This document shows, piece by piece, positions 16,252 to 23,859 of a DNA stretch of 44,377 nt (positions are counted from its first letter, which is position 1; every line of letters starts with the position of its first letter). Source of the DNA: a virus; IMG/VR virus record IMGVR_UViG_3300033141_001582, positions 1-44,377 of that record; one strand, given 5' to 3'. The position numbers were made by a program, and so were the translations under genes. The notes below the pieces were generated by a model. The model was not told where the DNA came from, did no database searches, and saw nothing but the letters and a program-made list of their open reading frames with translations.

Positions 16252-17586
16252 CTAAATCAGTCCTTCTTCCACCAATCGAAGTACGTACGCATCCTTGTAC
16301 TCCTGACCAACGTCACATCCAAGTGGTGACAAGTTAAGATTCATCCCTGCACGAAGCGTGTTGCCACTTCCACAGAAGGGCACGTAAAGTCGTGCGCCCT
16401 CGTAAGCGAAGGTGGACAAGATGTCTTCCATTAGTGGAACTGGTCGTTCCGTGTTATGGATCTTATATTGGGAAGGAACCACAGGATACTCAAACGCGTT
16501 CGATCTACCACGCTTGTTAATATTGATCGTTGCATCGCCTTTGTAAGCATAGAAAAACATTTCGTAAATGTTGCCAAGGTAAATGTCGGGTTGGCGAGTT
16601 TGACCACCTACACCAGACTTGAGCCAAATGCCAGGCATGCGGCGTACGTTGAAGCCCTGGCGGTGGATGATAGTGAATACCACTTCAAACCACGGCTCAG
16701 GCCCGAACCAGAAGATCAACCATGAGTGATCGTTCATTATTCGCCAACATTCTTCGACAACACGCTCCAGGAACGAAACGTATTCCGTCTCAGGGATCTC
16801 CGTGTAGCTGGTGTCAAGCCCCATCTCGATGTTGTCCTTGATGTTTGGTAGGTCAATACCGTAAGGTGGGTCAACTTCCACTATGTCCATGACACCCGCA
16901 GGCACCTTCTGAACTAGCTCGAAAAAGTCTCCAACCATGTAGAGATCAGCGAGCTTGGTGTCCTTACGCTTCGTGGCGGCTACCATACGCGTGGCGAGTT
17001 CCGCACGGATGGCGACCTCCTCGACACGGTTAAGTAGCTTCAACGCTTCCGATTTGTTCTTGCATTTGTCCAAGCCGAGCTCAGGCATCTGCGCCATCGC
17101 CTCAGCAAGTTTGATGTCTTGTGAAGTGGTGCCGACAGCCTCGCCCAGAAGGTCTGCAGTGTCTCGCATAGAATGGCCTTCACTAACCAAGGCATGCTCA
17201 AGGTCCGTGCGGTCACCTCCGAACTTTTCCCCATGTATTTGGACCTGGAGATTATGGATATCTCGTTTGAGGTTGACTTCTTCCTGATATTCGAGATCTT
17301 TGCGTCGAATGTTTTCCTCAAGTTCAATTGATTTTCGTTCCAAGGGGGAAAGACCAGGTTCGTAGACTCTAACAGGGATTGTACTGATCTCTGCCAAACG
17401 GCACGCCTCAAGGCGGCGACCTCCTGCGAGGAGAGCGTATGTTCCGTCTCCGGTGTCTTCAACGGCGATCGGTTGGATAAGTCCTTTTTCTTTGATTGAT
17501 CGTGCGAGTTCATGTAAGTCTCCTAGGTCCTTTCGATGTCGATCAGCGACGGTTATGCGATCGATGTTTGCGATTTCAACTCTCAT
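16252..17586 (-). CDS. ParB-like domain fused to a DNA N6-adenine/N4-cytosine methyltransferase
   Basis: A 444-residue fusion. Residues 1-100 form a ParB/Srx-type domain, with ELARSIKEKGLIQPI and GGRRLEACRLA (55-65). A helical segment follows (about 100-200, including an HTH-like SMRDTADLLGEAVGTTSQDI). Residues 210-440 are an amino-methyltransferase with the catalytic DPPYGI (239-244) ahead of the AdoMet-binding FCGSGNT (404-410), the order of the beta class. Such fusions are common in phages and may protect DNA from restriction. It starts inside the previous gene with GAGGAG. Confidence 0.85.
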   Translation of the reverse strand: MRVEIANIDRITVADRHRKDLGDLHELARSIKEKGLIQPIAVEDTGDGTYALLAGGRRLEACRLAEISTIPVRVYEPGLSPLERKSIELEENIRRKDLEYQEEVNLKRDIHNLQVQIHGEKFGGDRTDLEHALVSEGHSMRDTADLLGEAVGTTSQDIKLAEAMAQMPELGLDKCKNKSEALKLLNRVEEVAIRAELATRMVAATKRKDTKLADLYMVGDFFELVQKVPAGVMDIVEVDPPYGIDLPNIKDNIEMGLDTSYTEIPETEYVSFLERVVEECWRIMNDHSWLIFWFGPEPWFEVVFTIIHRQGFNVRRMPGIWLKSGVGGQTRQPDIYLGNIYEMFFYAYKGDATININKRGRSNAFEYPVVPSQYKIHNTERPVPLMEDILSTFAYEGARLYVPFCGSGNTLRAGMNLNLSPLGCDVGQEYKDAYVLRLVEEGLI

Positions 17587-17773
17587 TTTTCTCCTCGTAG
17601 TATTGGCAGTCGTTGTTCTCGTTAATTAGCCTTGGGTCTCCAAACGTTTCAGTCTGAGTTTCCGTGTACCAATCCCTATCCACACTCCAAGAGGATGCTC
17701 CTGGATAGGTGCACTCAGGATCTATCGCATCCATCTTTAGATATTTGCATTTACTACAGTATACTCTTTTCAT
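17576..17773 (-). CDS. Cys-rich small protein, paralogue A
   Basis: A 65-residue product beginning MKRVYCSKCKYL and ending NNDCQYYEEKNES. Cysteines at CSKC, C..YPG and DCQYY suggest zinc binding. The next upstream gene has the same start (VFCSKCR) and end (NNCVYYEEK), so the two are tandem paralogues. Function unknown. It is coupled to the methyltransferase gene, whose start lies in its last codons. Confidence 0.65.
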   Translation of the reverse strand: MKRVYCSKCKYLKMDAIDPECTYPGASSWSVDRDWYTETQTETFGDPRLINENNDCQYYEEKNES

Positions 17774-17988
17774 TTCATCATCTTCTCCTCGTAGTATACA
17801 CAGTTGTTAAGCACGTTTCTTTGGGAACATAGAACTCTGCCTTCAGCAGCGGTTATAGTTCTTTCTTCATACCAGTCTGAGTCACCGACTATCACTGGCG
17901 TTTCTGTGGCACAACATAGAGCTTCAGCCTTCTTTGTATAGGGAGGCCCTAAGATGTGCCTGCATTTACTACAAAACACTTTGCTCAT
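17770..17988 (-). CDS. Cys-rich small protein, paralogue B
   Basis: A 72-residue relative of the downstream gene: CSKC near the N-terminus, a central CC pair and C-terminal NNCVYYEEK, with a shared 'DWYxE' in the middle. Probably a zinc-binding protein duplicated in tandem. The ATG overlaps the stop of the preceding gene. Confidence 0.65.
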   Translation of the reverse strand: MSKVFCSKCRHILGPPYTKKAEALCCATETPVIVGDSDWYEERTITAAEGRVLCSQRNVLNNCVYYEEKMMK

Positions 17989-18203
17989 GATTTCATCATC
18001 TCCTCTAGCTCAGCTATCAAGTTCGACGCCTGGTCTTCCGTAAGACTGGCAGCTTTCAGTTCTATAGGCCTCGCGGCCTTTGCAGCCCTCTTAGCGGGAG
18101 CCCTGTGTGTGCGTCGTGAGTGTCGCATTTCCTTCAGACGTTCAAGGAGCTGCTCGTCAGTCATGTCGGAGACCGATAGGTTTAGGTCATTTATCGTGGC
18201 CAT
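17985..18203 (-). CDS. small basic/helical protein, 72 aa
   Basis: AAGGAGATAT precedes ATG 18203. The protein has an acidic helix (MTDEQLLERLKEMRHSRR), a Lys/Ala/Arg-rich linker and a second helix (TEDQASNLIAELEEMM). This layout recurs in small phage proteins of unknown role. It may bind nucleic acid through the basic linker; this is inference. Confidence 0.6.
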   Translation of the reverse strand: MATINDLNLSVSDMTDEQLLERLKEMRHSRRTHRAPAKRAAKAARPIELKAASLTEDQASNLIAELEEMMKS

Positions 18204-18378
18204 GATACCATATCTCCTTAAATCTCTCAGGGGAGTGCTTAAAACAAAAGAACTCCTGGTTCTCCTCTCCGTCCTCTTGTATTACCATCGCCTTATCCCC
18301 ACACTTTCCACACACTTTGTCAGCAAACATGAGTTGAAGTGGAGACTTGTCTCCGTGAATGTCAAGTATCTTTGCCAT
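18187..18378 (-). CDS. zinc-ribbon protein, 63 aa
   Basis: A GAGGTGG site precedes ATG 18378. A CGKCG knuckle at about residues 23-27 and FCFKH at about 44-48 give a likely C-C-C-H zinc site. It overlaps both neighbours by 17 bases. Function unknown. Confidence 0.6.
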   Translation of the reverse strand: MAKILDIHGDKSPLQLMFADKVCGKCGDKAMVIQEDGEENQEFFCFKHSPERFKEIWYHGHDK

Positions 18379-18625
18379 CTTCCACCTCGAATTTCACGTA
18401 GTCATCAAGCTCAATCTTCTGCTGAAGTACGGCAGCGATGAACATCGTTCCATGCGCCTTGAGCTTCTTAATCACGTCGTCGATGATAATTGAGAACAAA
18501 GCGTTCTTGACTCCCCAAGGGATCAAGGCCTTGAGGTCCGCGTTCTGTTCCTCGGTGATTTCGATAGAAAGGCGAGGTCGGTAAGATTTATCAAGCTTCG
18601 CTTGAGCGTCCTCTAGTATTCCCAT
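18362..18625 (-). CDS. ribbon-helix-helix-like small protein
   Basis: An 87-residue product with the segment RLSIEITEEQNADLKALIP followed by WGVKNALFSIIIDDVIKKL. This is a beta strand plus two helices, as in phage ribbon-helix-helix-like proteins, so DNA binding is possible. It is the first gene after a long hairpin and a dispersed palindrome copy, so it may start a separate transcript or ribosome-loading point. GGAGGGATCTCAA precedes ATG. Confidence 0.6.
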   Translation of the reverse strand: MGILEDAQAKLDKSYRPRLSIEITEEQNADLKALIPWGVKNALFSIIIDDVIKKLKAHGTMFIAAVLQQKIELDDYVKFEVEDGKDT

Positions 18626-18640
18626 TTGAGATCCCTCCGT

Positions 18641-18664
18641 CTTTGTTCATAAAATGAACGAAGA
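18641..18664. repeat. dispersed palindrome copy 3 (GTTCATAAAATGAAC)
   Basis: Perfect core at 18645-18659 with the conserved GAAG on its plus-strand right side. It lies between a long hairpin and the ribosome site of the leftward ribbon-helix-helix-like gene. Confidence 0.85.
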
Positions 18665-18667
18665 AGC

Positions 18668-18720
18668 AAGGCAGACCTACACCACTGTATCTCCAGCCCA
18701 TTCCCTCCTCGGTCTGCCTT
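18668..18720 (-). terminator. intergenic hairpin with long apical loop
   Basis: A ten-base-pair perfect stem (18668-18677 with 18711-18720) closes a 33-base loop. It sits just downstream of the single-strand-binding candidate in the leftward direction and just upstream of a dispersed palindrome. The trailing bases are pyrimidine-rich but not a clean U-tract, so it may be a weak terminator or a processing site. Confidence 0.5.
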
Positions 18721-18730
18721 GCGACGTCGT

Positions 18731-19132
18731 TTACTTCGGGGCTATAAATTTTTTCACGTAATTTTGTTCCCCGTATTGCTCGTTATCCTCAAGACCGAGA
18801 ATAGCCCATCCAGTCTTGCCGATCATATCCTCTATGTCGAGCTGGCCTGAAGTCGGAAGACCAAAACACTCGAGGAAGATCCGCAGGTTTGACCGAGCCC
18901 TTACGCGTTCCTTCTCATCCATCTCGTCGTGTTGCAGCCCAATGAACTTCGTGAAGTCCTTTGAAAGCGGCTGGTCTGCGATGTCGAAACGAGGCAGAAG
19001 GTAAGGGTGTTGGTTCTTGTCCATGTCCTGTGTCGCAGCAATGATTCGAAGTTTGTACTCCTCATTTGCCGGAACTGCTTTTGGCTCAGGAGCGTCAGCG
19101 ACGCCCTCGCCGATGTCTAACAATGATCCCAT
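18731..19132 (-). CDS. single-strand DNA-binding/OB-fold-like replication protein (DUF669-like)
   Basis: 133 residues. After a variable N-terminus, the pattern 'NEEYKLRIIAATQDMDKNQHPYL', then 'LRIFLECFGLP' and 'DMIGKTGWAILGLEDNEQYG' matches a common phage protein resembling an OB-fold that lies beside Sak4-like ATPases. A single-strand binding role in recombination/replication is inferred from that neighbourhood. The tail is short and not the acidic tail of classic SSB. It directly follows the ATPase gene. Confidence 0.6.
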   Translation of the reverse strand: MGSLLDIGEGVADAPEPKAVPANEEYKLRIIAATQDMDKNQHPYLLPRFDIADQPLSKDFTKFIGLQHDEMDEKERVRARSNLRIFLECFGLPTSGQLDIEDMIGKTGWAILGLEDNEQYGEQNYVKKFIAPK

Positions 19133-19148
19133 AGTTGGTTCTCCTTAG

Positions 19149-19943
19149 TTAGGTTAATAGTGGTTTGTCACTCGTGTCCATTCCTGCTTTGCGCAAGATT
19201 TCCTTTATGTCCGGCTTCTCATATGTATCCAGCAACCCTCCTTTCGATAACCGGGACCGAGCCGTGTATGTTCCGGTATTTTTAGTTAACAAACGATAGT
19301 TGACGCCTTCACTAGTTTCCTTCGGAACCAGAATGTAAATTTCATCGAACTTCGTAGGGATAATAATAGTTCCCTTACCTGTCACCATGTAGCGATAACG
19401 AATGGTCTTATCAACTGCGTCCTCGTACTGCTCAAGGTGACCAGTGAGAATGAAGTCACATGAGAGGTCAAGTGATCTCGACAGCATGTTGAAAATCTCA
19501 GTTTTCTGAGGTGTATAATCCTTGGTGAAACGTGGCGCTTGACCAGCGATGCCAGCCTTTTGTAGGATTCGGTTCATGACTGCCTCGGCCCACGATGTCG
19601 ATGAATCGATCACGTAAGTACCGATGTTGTCGAAGTAACCCATTGCGCGTCGTCTCTCGAACTCAGTCTTCCAGAGCTGGTATACAGAAGGATTGAGTCG
19701 GTCCTCGGATTCGAAGCGCGTGTCTGCAATGATTTCTCCTTTGTCAATATACTCCTGCAGACACTTGGTACCTCCGGGGTCAAACGAGTCGATATGAACA
19801 GGCTTTCGAGCGGTACGGAGTATGAACGTCTTCCCCGTGCCAAGTTCACCAAGGATTAATGCGTTGAAAGATTTTTGCTTAGTATCGTCGTTATACATTT
19901 CGCGTACGTGTCTGGCCTCGGCCAGGATTTGGTCGTCACTCAT
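19149..19943 (-). CDS. Sak4-like / AAA_24 phage ATPase (recombinase-type)
   Basis: 264 residues. Walker A GELGTGKT at 32-39 follows FNALILG, and Walker B TYVIDSST has D113. The later KFDEIYILVPKE and 'RSRLSKGG' (arginine-finger-like) fit the RecA-like AAA_24/Sak4 family. These ATPases promote single-strand annealing or strand exchange with a partner SSB, and here the next gene is an OB-like candidate. Start at ATG 19943, overlapping the preceding gene by 8 bases. Confidence 0.75.
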   Translation of the reverse strand: MSDDQILAEARHVREMYNDDTKQKSFNALILGELGTGKTFILRTARKPVHIDSFDPGGTKCLQEYIDKGEIIADTRFESEDRLNPSVYQLWKTEFERRRAMGYFDNIGTYVIDSSTSWAEAVMNRILQKAGIAGQAPRFTKDYTPQKTEIFNMLSRSLDLSCDFILTGHLEQYEDAVDKTIRYRYMVTGKGTIIIPTKFDEIYILVPKETSEGVNYRLLTKNTGTYTARSRLSKGGLLDTYEKPDIKEILRKAGMDTSDKPLLT

Positions 19944-20115
19944 AGCAGTCTTCCTCCTGACAGTGGTATGTTCTCATATCGTTGCCACTTTCACCGAACT
20001 CGTCCGCCTCAGGGGTGATTATATGACCTTCCAGTGCCGCCTTGACTGCATGAGTGAAGCACAACACCTTTCCGGTCTCATTGTCGTGGTAAATAACCTT
20101 TAGATTAAGATTCAT
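19936..20115 (-). CDS. hypothetical protein, 59 aa
   Basis: AGGAGGTA precedes two adjacent ATGs; the second (20115) has the better spacing. The small protein carries Cys/His residues (LCFTHAVKAA, YHCQEEDCYE) that could bind a metal. It lies between the nuclease and the ATPase, overlapping both. Not recognised. Confidence 0.55.
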   Translation of the reverse strand: MNLNLKVIYHDNETGKVLCFTHAVKAALEGHIITPEADEFGESGNDMRTYHCQEEDCYE

Positions 20116-21235
20116 CATTACCTCCTAGTTCTTCCAGCATCTCCTCAATCATCCGTAAGGGCTTGAACTCCATATGATGTCGCATTTCTTCGCTGCGAGG
20201 ATCCCAGAAATCTATCTTGAACCCTAACGGCGGCTCGTCGCAGTGTTGAAGTGGGTTCGGCCAGGCGAGACAAAAGTCGTGATAAGCACAGCCGAACCAG
20301 TTGCTGCAACTCGTAGGACGTGCAGGAAACGACTGCATTACAGAATCCGAATCGGACTCGTAGCTGAGAAGCGTGGTGTCTTCCTCAAGCTCGGATATGT
20401 AGTGCCGCGTGGTCTGATACCACGTCCTCATTTGATGAGGAAGTTTCCAGATCGGCAGGCGTTCGAAATCAAACAACGGTGCCTTGGTTCGTTTGAAGAA
20501 CGCTCCATTCACCTTGACACCACGAACCTCGTCCTGTGGGTATAGGCAATAAAGTGAGTGAATGTAAGTGCCAATCTGGGTACTGAGCGGCCACTGGATC
20601 TGCCATTGGTTAGTAAAACTGGTTCCGGTTTTGTGTTCGAGCGAAAAGTAATAACGCTCGGTTCTGTGTCTAAGGACATCGTCCATACGGAAGAACATAA
20701 TCTTAGTATCGGTGATTGGTACAGTTCCAGCAATCTCAGTGTATAGTACTTCGAAATCATCAAGGTCTCGTTCGTACTTGACCGAGTACTCGACCAGGGC
20801 CAGAACCGCTCGATCAGGCGTCTTAGGTGTAAAGAGTTCATCTGTCCCCTCCGGGAATTCTTTGCGATAATGAACACGCAATAGCTCCTGCGCATCACGA
20901 ATTGACTCGGCTCCGTAGCCATGAAGGAGCAAGTGCTCCATCGCGAGATGCCAGGCCTGGCCAAAGACCAAGTGGTTGTTCGGAGCTTCCGGTCTCCACC
21001 CGAGCATGTACTCGAAGAAATACTTTCGAGGACACTCGAGATAGTCGTTCAATTTACTTGGGTCGACCACGTCCCACGTAGGATGGGTAGGTATTGGGTA
21101 GTTGTTCATTTTGTTAACGTGGTTTAGACCCACAAACGGACAGGTAAAGTGCCTTCGGTACCCCGGCAGCTCCAGCCAGGTCTTGATTCTCTTTATGTGA
21201 AAGTCATGGAGCTTCACGTCCAGGTTCTTGTTCAC
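20105..21235 (-). CDS. Cas4/RecB-like PD-(D/E)XK nuclease with Fe-S-type cysteines
   Basis: 376 residues. Motifs in order: C68 in ECPRKYFF, H96 in GQAWH, D185/D186 in MDDV, E200-H-K202 in LEHKTG, and a C-terminal cysteine triplet C310, C316, C322 (SCSNWFGCAYHDFC). The four cysteines match the Fe-S cluster of the Cas4/AddB-type branch. Such nucleases process DNA ends in recombination. An extra N-terminal piece (residues 1-45, with WLELPGYRRHFTCPF) resembles the start of the gene at 21839. The start is GTG 21235 with GGAGAGCAAG. Confidence 0.85.
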   Translation of the reverse strand: MNKNLDVKLHDFHIKRIKTWLELPGYRRHFTCPFVGLNHVNKMNNYPIPTHPTWDVVDPSKLNDYLECPRKYFFEYMLGWRPEAPNNHLVFGQAWHLAMEHLLLHGYGAESIRDAQELLRVHYRKEFPEGTDELFTPKTPDRAVLALVEYSVKYERDLDDFEVLYTEIAGTVPITDTKIMFFRMDDVLRHRTERYYFSLEHKTGTSFTNQWQIQWPLSTQIGTYIHSLYCLYPQDEVRGVKVNGAFFKRTKAPLFDFERLPIWKLPHQMRTWYQTTRHYISELEEDTTLLSYESDSDSVMQSFPARPTSCSNWFGCAYHDFCLAWPNPLQHCDEPPLGFKIDFWDPRSEEMRHHMEFKPLRMIEEMLEELGGNDES

Positions 21236-21486
21236 CTTGCTCTCCTTTCCACTTCTTGTAAGATTTCTGCTTGCTCCCTCAGCAACTCCATAACGCCAGT
21301 CATGTTATAGACATCCTTAGAGAATGCGTTTAGCTTTTCCTGCTGTAGTTCCTGAAGAGCGTCGACCTTGTACTCTAAGCTGGCAAGCCGATCCCTAAGA
21401 TCTACAGTCAAGAAGCTCAGTCCTATAACTACGACAATCACCGTGAAGAAAACGACCGTGACTATGAACCCGATGATGCCTTTCAT
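21232..21486 (-). CDS. membrane-anchored coiled-coil protein, 84 aa
   Basis: ATG 21486 has GGAGGAGCG upstream. Residues 3-30 are a long hydrophobic segment (IIGFIVTVVFFTVIVVVIGLSF), followed by a charged coiled coil to the C-terminus. The shape recalls inner-membrane spanins or small anchors, but it lies in the replication operon, so a lysis role is not assumed. It overlaps both neighbours by 4 bases. Confidence 0.6.
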   Translation of the reverse strand: MKGIIGFIVTVVFFTVIVVVIGLSFLTVDLRDRLASLEYKVDALQELQQEKLNAFSKDVYNMTGVMELLREQAEILQEVERRAR

Positions 21487-21842
21487 TCGACGCTCCTCCA
21501 TCCTCGAACTTGGGAAGGTGCTAAAAGTTCGTCAATCATAACTGTTCGTTCGATGTAGCATCCGTCCGCGTCTGGCGTCCTGGATGCTTTGTAAAGAAGT
21601 AGGTTAATCCTTCCATGCATTCGAGCAAAGATCGAGCAAGCCAGTGAAGACATAACAGAGAGCCCAGTGATGAGAAGGAAATCTTCCTTATCGGACTCCT
21701 TAAGGTGTCGAACGAACTCCCGATACATATTGGCTACTGCATAACGGTTGATTGCGCCTTCAGAAAGAAACACAAGCTCACCGAAGCGTTCAGCATCCGA
21801 GTGGTCATGGCAGCCGCGGTTGACGACGAATACCTTTTTCAT
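21483..21842 (-). CDS. conserved-type hypothetical phage protein, 119 aa
   Basis: A recognisable but unnamed phage layout: VFVVNRGCHDHSDAERFGELVF, then MYREFVRHL, DFLLITGLSVMSSLACSIFARMHG and INLLLY. The alternating strand/helix pattern suggests a small Rossmann-like fold. No catalytic residues can be assigned. It overlaps both neighbours by 4 bases. Confidence 0.6.
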   Translation of the reverse strand: MKKVFVVNRGCHDHSDAERFGELVFLSEGAINRYAVANMYREFVRHLKESDKEDFLLITGLSVMSSLACSIFARMHGRINLLLYKASRTPDADGCYIERTVMIDELLAPSQVRGWRSVE

Positions 21843-22108
21843 CTTATGATCTCCTTAGCTCGTCTGATCACGTAGTTGAGGGTTAGTACCTGGCAAGGAC
21901 AATGATGAAGACCCTCCCTGACGGTACTGGGAAACATCCTTTGGCATATATCCTTGCAGGGGATGTGAGTCGCTACATCCGAGCCAGTGAAGGGACAGAC
22001 GCCCTCCTTGTAATTCATCTGCCCAAGTCCTATTTCTTTAAACGTAGGCAACGCCAGCCACGCCCTAATAGCGGCCTTGGCGCCCTTTGGTAGTCTGAAT
22101 CTTTTCAT
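21839..22108 (-). CDS. Cys-rich protein, 89 aa
   Basis: GGGAGAAG precedes ATG 22108. After a basic N-terminal helix (FRLPKGAKAAIRAWLALP) come seven cysteines (VCPFTG, PCKDICQR, HHCPCQV) that look like a zinc- or iron-binding module. Its 'WLALP...CPFTG' is echoed at the N-terminus of the Cas4-like nuclease (WLELP...CPFVG), suggesting a shared small domain. Function unknown. Confidence 0.6.
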   Translation of the reverse strand: MKRFRLPKGAKAAIRAWLALPTFKEIGLGQMNYKEGVCPFTGSDVATHIPCKDICQRMFPSTVREGLHHCPCQVLTLNYVIRRAKEIIR

Positions 22109-22265
22109 TTTTCTTCTCCCTTCTTGTCCTTATTACGTTGTTTACTGTCCACACTGGAAGTCCAAGTCGACGAGAAACGACAGCAGTGCTCAGGCCTTGT
22201 TTCTTGAGCTTTAGAATCCTCGCAACTTGCTCGTCCGTGGTGCGTGACTGATAAGGGCCTTTCAT
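22065..22265 (-). CDS. helix-turn-helix protein, 66 aa
   Basis: The start at ATG 22265 overlaps the upstream stop (ATGA), so it is coupled. Residues about 10-40 (DEQVARILKLKKQGLSTAVV followed by SRRLGLPVWTVNNVIRTRR) form a clear helix-turn-helix of the homeodomain-like/resolvase type. The C-terminus is basic. It could bind one of the repeated DNA motifs in this genome; this is a hypothesis only. Confidence 0.7.
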   Translation of the reverse strand: MKGPYQSRTTDEQVARILKLKKQGLSTAVVSRRLGLPVWTVNNVIRTRREKKNEKIQTTKGRQGRY

Positions 22266-22477
22266 CGCAGCGCCGTGAGGTTGTGGAAGATGTCCCACAC
22301 CACTTCCGGAACGTCCTCCTTCTTGAACACAAGTGAGTTCCAGTAAGTCTCGGAGCTCTCTATAGGACCTACCTCTGAGGCACCGTGACAGAAGGAGACG
22401 AAAACGTACTTCTCCTCAATGTCAATGTTAGTCACATTGTCAAGGTTGATTATGAAGTCGTTAATCCTTATCCACAT
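22262..22477 (-). CDS. small conserved-type phage protein (MWIRI...INLDNV)
   Basis: A 71-residue protein beginning MWIRINDFIINLDNVTNIDIEE and then YVFVSFCHGA. This strand-turn-strand layout is common in bacteria and phages, with unknown function. AAGGAGAACTACC precedes the ATG. It is coupled with the following HTH gene. Confidence 0.6.
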   Translation of the reverse strand: MWIRINDFIINLDNVTNIDIEEKYVFVSFCHGASEVGPIESSETYWNSLVFKKEDVPEVVWDIFHNLTALR

Positions 22478-23339
22478 GGTAGTTCTCCTTATCTTCTATC
22501 GGTTTATCTACAACACCAACGAACACCGGAAAACGAGGGACGCCCTTTCCCACTGTGAGATGTTGATACTGGACATGGCATAGTCTTCCTGCAAGAACTT
22601 CTCGGGTATCCCACAAGCTTGCTCGATCTTCATCCGTAAGTCCTGAACCAACACTAAAAGTTGTTTCGTCGGAGCCTCGACAAACAAGGGCTCCAAGGCG
22701 ACCTTTGGCGTTACCGTTCTTGTCGATCTCTTCCTTATAGTCAATGATTTCATAGAAGTCGTCCTTCTTAGGTTTGAACTTCATCATCATTGGTGAGCGA
22801 CGGCGAACGTACTCGTTGTCGATGTGTCGTACGACGATGCCCTCATAACCTTGCTCAATTAACTGATCGTAGGTCTTCATGATGTCGTCAAGTGTCCAAC
22901 ATGGAACAGTTGGTACTGAGAACAATGGAGGCTTGAGGTCCAGTTCTGGAACCACCCTTGAACGTACATGCTGCGGGCCACTAACGACGACATCAAATAC
23001 ATGGAAGTTTATCGCCTGGTAGTCAGGATGGAGATTCTTGGTGCGACTGACGACAGAGTGAATTTCCTCGAACGTCCAGCCGTGAGCGTAGAGCTCGCCG
23101 TCAAGCTCATGAGAGGTTAGTAACTTGTCCGCTGCCTCGTTGATGTGAGGTACGGACACGATTACGTTCTCCTCGCTTGAGAGAAGAAGATAAGCTCCGC
23201 CTACGGGCACTGCCCTACATCGTTCGCCGTCGAACTTCGGCTGAACCAAATAGGGTGGATTCCATCGAGCAAGACGCTTCTCCTCAAAAGGGTAACATAA
23301 CATTATTCCGGAGCGTTTAGTCCACTGATGGTTGTTCAT
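22461..23339 (-). CDS. ATP-dependent DNA ligase
   Basis: 292 residues with the ligase motifs in order: motif I KFDGER with nucleophile K35, motif III ELDGELYA (78-85), motif IV EGIVVR (166-171) and motif V MMMKFKP (184-190). An OB-fold C-terminal part follows (about 200-285). The compact size is typical of phage ligases. It should seal nicks in replication and recombination. GGAAGGTGCAAC precedes ATG 23339, and it overlaps both neighbours. Confidence 0.9.
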   Translation of the reverse strand: MNNHQWTKRSGIMLCYPFEEKRLARWNPPYLVQPKFDGERCRAVPVGGAYLLLSSEENVIVSVPHINEAADKLLTSHELDGELYAHGWTFEEIHSVVSRTKNLHPDYQAINFHVFDVVVSGPQHVRSRVVPELDLKPPLFSVPTVPCWTLDDIMKTYDQLIEQGYEGIVVRHIDNEYVRRRSPMMMKFKPKKDDFYEIIDYKEEIDKNGNAKGRLGALVCRGSDETTFSVGSGLTDEDRASLWDTREVLAGRLCHVQYQHLTVGKGVPRFPVFVGVVDKPIEDKENYHVDKD

Positions 23340-23574
23340 GTTGCACCTTCCTTGTTTCTTCCTCTATCTTCCGAAACGCCTCGTCCCAGGTTTTAGCTCT
23401 CCCAGAGACGCCATATCCCTGTGGCTGTTTAGGTAAGCTACTGTACACTTGCCTCTGAGCTTCAGTTTTTCCGTTTGAGTATCTGATCAGTTCGGTTTTG
23501 GCTGTTACGTACGCCTCAGGATAATCTTTCGCCATTTTGGCGAGTGCTTGTCGTATGCTTTTTACTTTACTCAT
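23317..23574 (-). CDS. hypothetical protein, 85 aa
   Basis: AAAGGAGAATAAG precedes ATG 23574. The product is a basic, mainly helical protein (SKVKSIRQALAKMAKDYPEAYVTAKTELIRY, then AWDEAF-like KTWDEAFRKIEEET). No family recognised. Located just before the ligase. Confidence 0.55.
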   Translation of the reverse strand: MSKVKSIRQALAKMAKDYPEAYVTAKTELIRYSNGKTEAQRQVYSSLPKQPQGYGVSGRAKTWDEAFRKIEEETRKVQHEQPSVD

Positions 23575-23575
23575 C

Positions 23576-23779
23576 TTATTCTCCTTTCTTACAATCTGGA
23601 CAAACAGGCGGCGGCATCTTCCGGCTGAAGTTCACCATCTTGATCTCCTCAACGAATTGCTCACCACAAACGGAACAAATAGAATGACTCGACCAGGTTT
23701 CCTTTACGTCCGCAAAGGCCACGTCAAGGTTCAGTGGACCGCCTTTGGCTCGTCGTTGTTTCACGTCCCTCGCCCTCAT
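23576..23779 (-). CDS. zinc-ribbon protein, about 67 aa
   Basis: It contains CSVCG and CPDCK separated by about 25 residues. The start is uncertain: ATG 23779 is used, but a GTG slightly inside (before KQRRAKGG) has a better GAGGGCGAGG site. It is the first gene downstream of the strong terminator at 23806-23838, so it needs its own promoter or read-through. Confidence 0.5.
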   Translation of the reverse strand: MRARDVKQRRAKGGPLNLDVAFADVKETWSSHSICSVCGEQFVEEIKMVNFSRKMPPPVCPDCKKGE

Positions 23780-23805
23780 GTATTTTGTTGTGGAAATTAG
23801 AAGCA

Positions 23806-23838
23806 ATTTAAAAGGGCAAGGGAGTTACCCCTCACCCT
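23806..23838 (-). terminator. intrinsic terminator of the 23860-24240 unit
   Basis: On the minus strand a ten-pair stem (23829-23838 with 23813-23822, two G-U pairs in the centre) and a six-base loop are followed by TTTTAAATT. A second small hairpin (23848-23853 with 23860-23865) lies between it and the stop codon. Confidence 0.75.
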
Positions 23839-23859
23839 CTATAAGCCGGCTAGCGAGCC

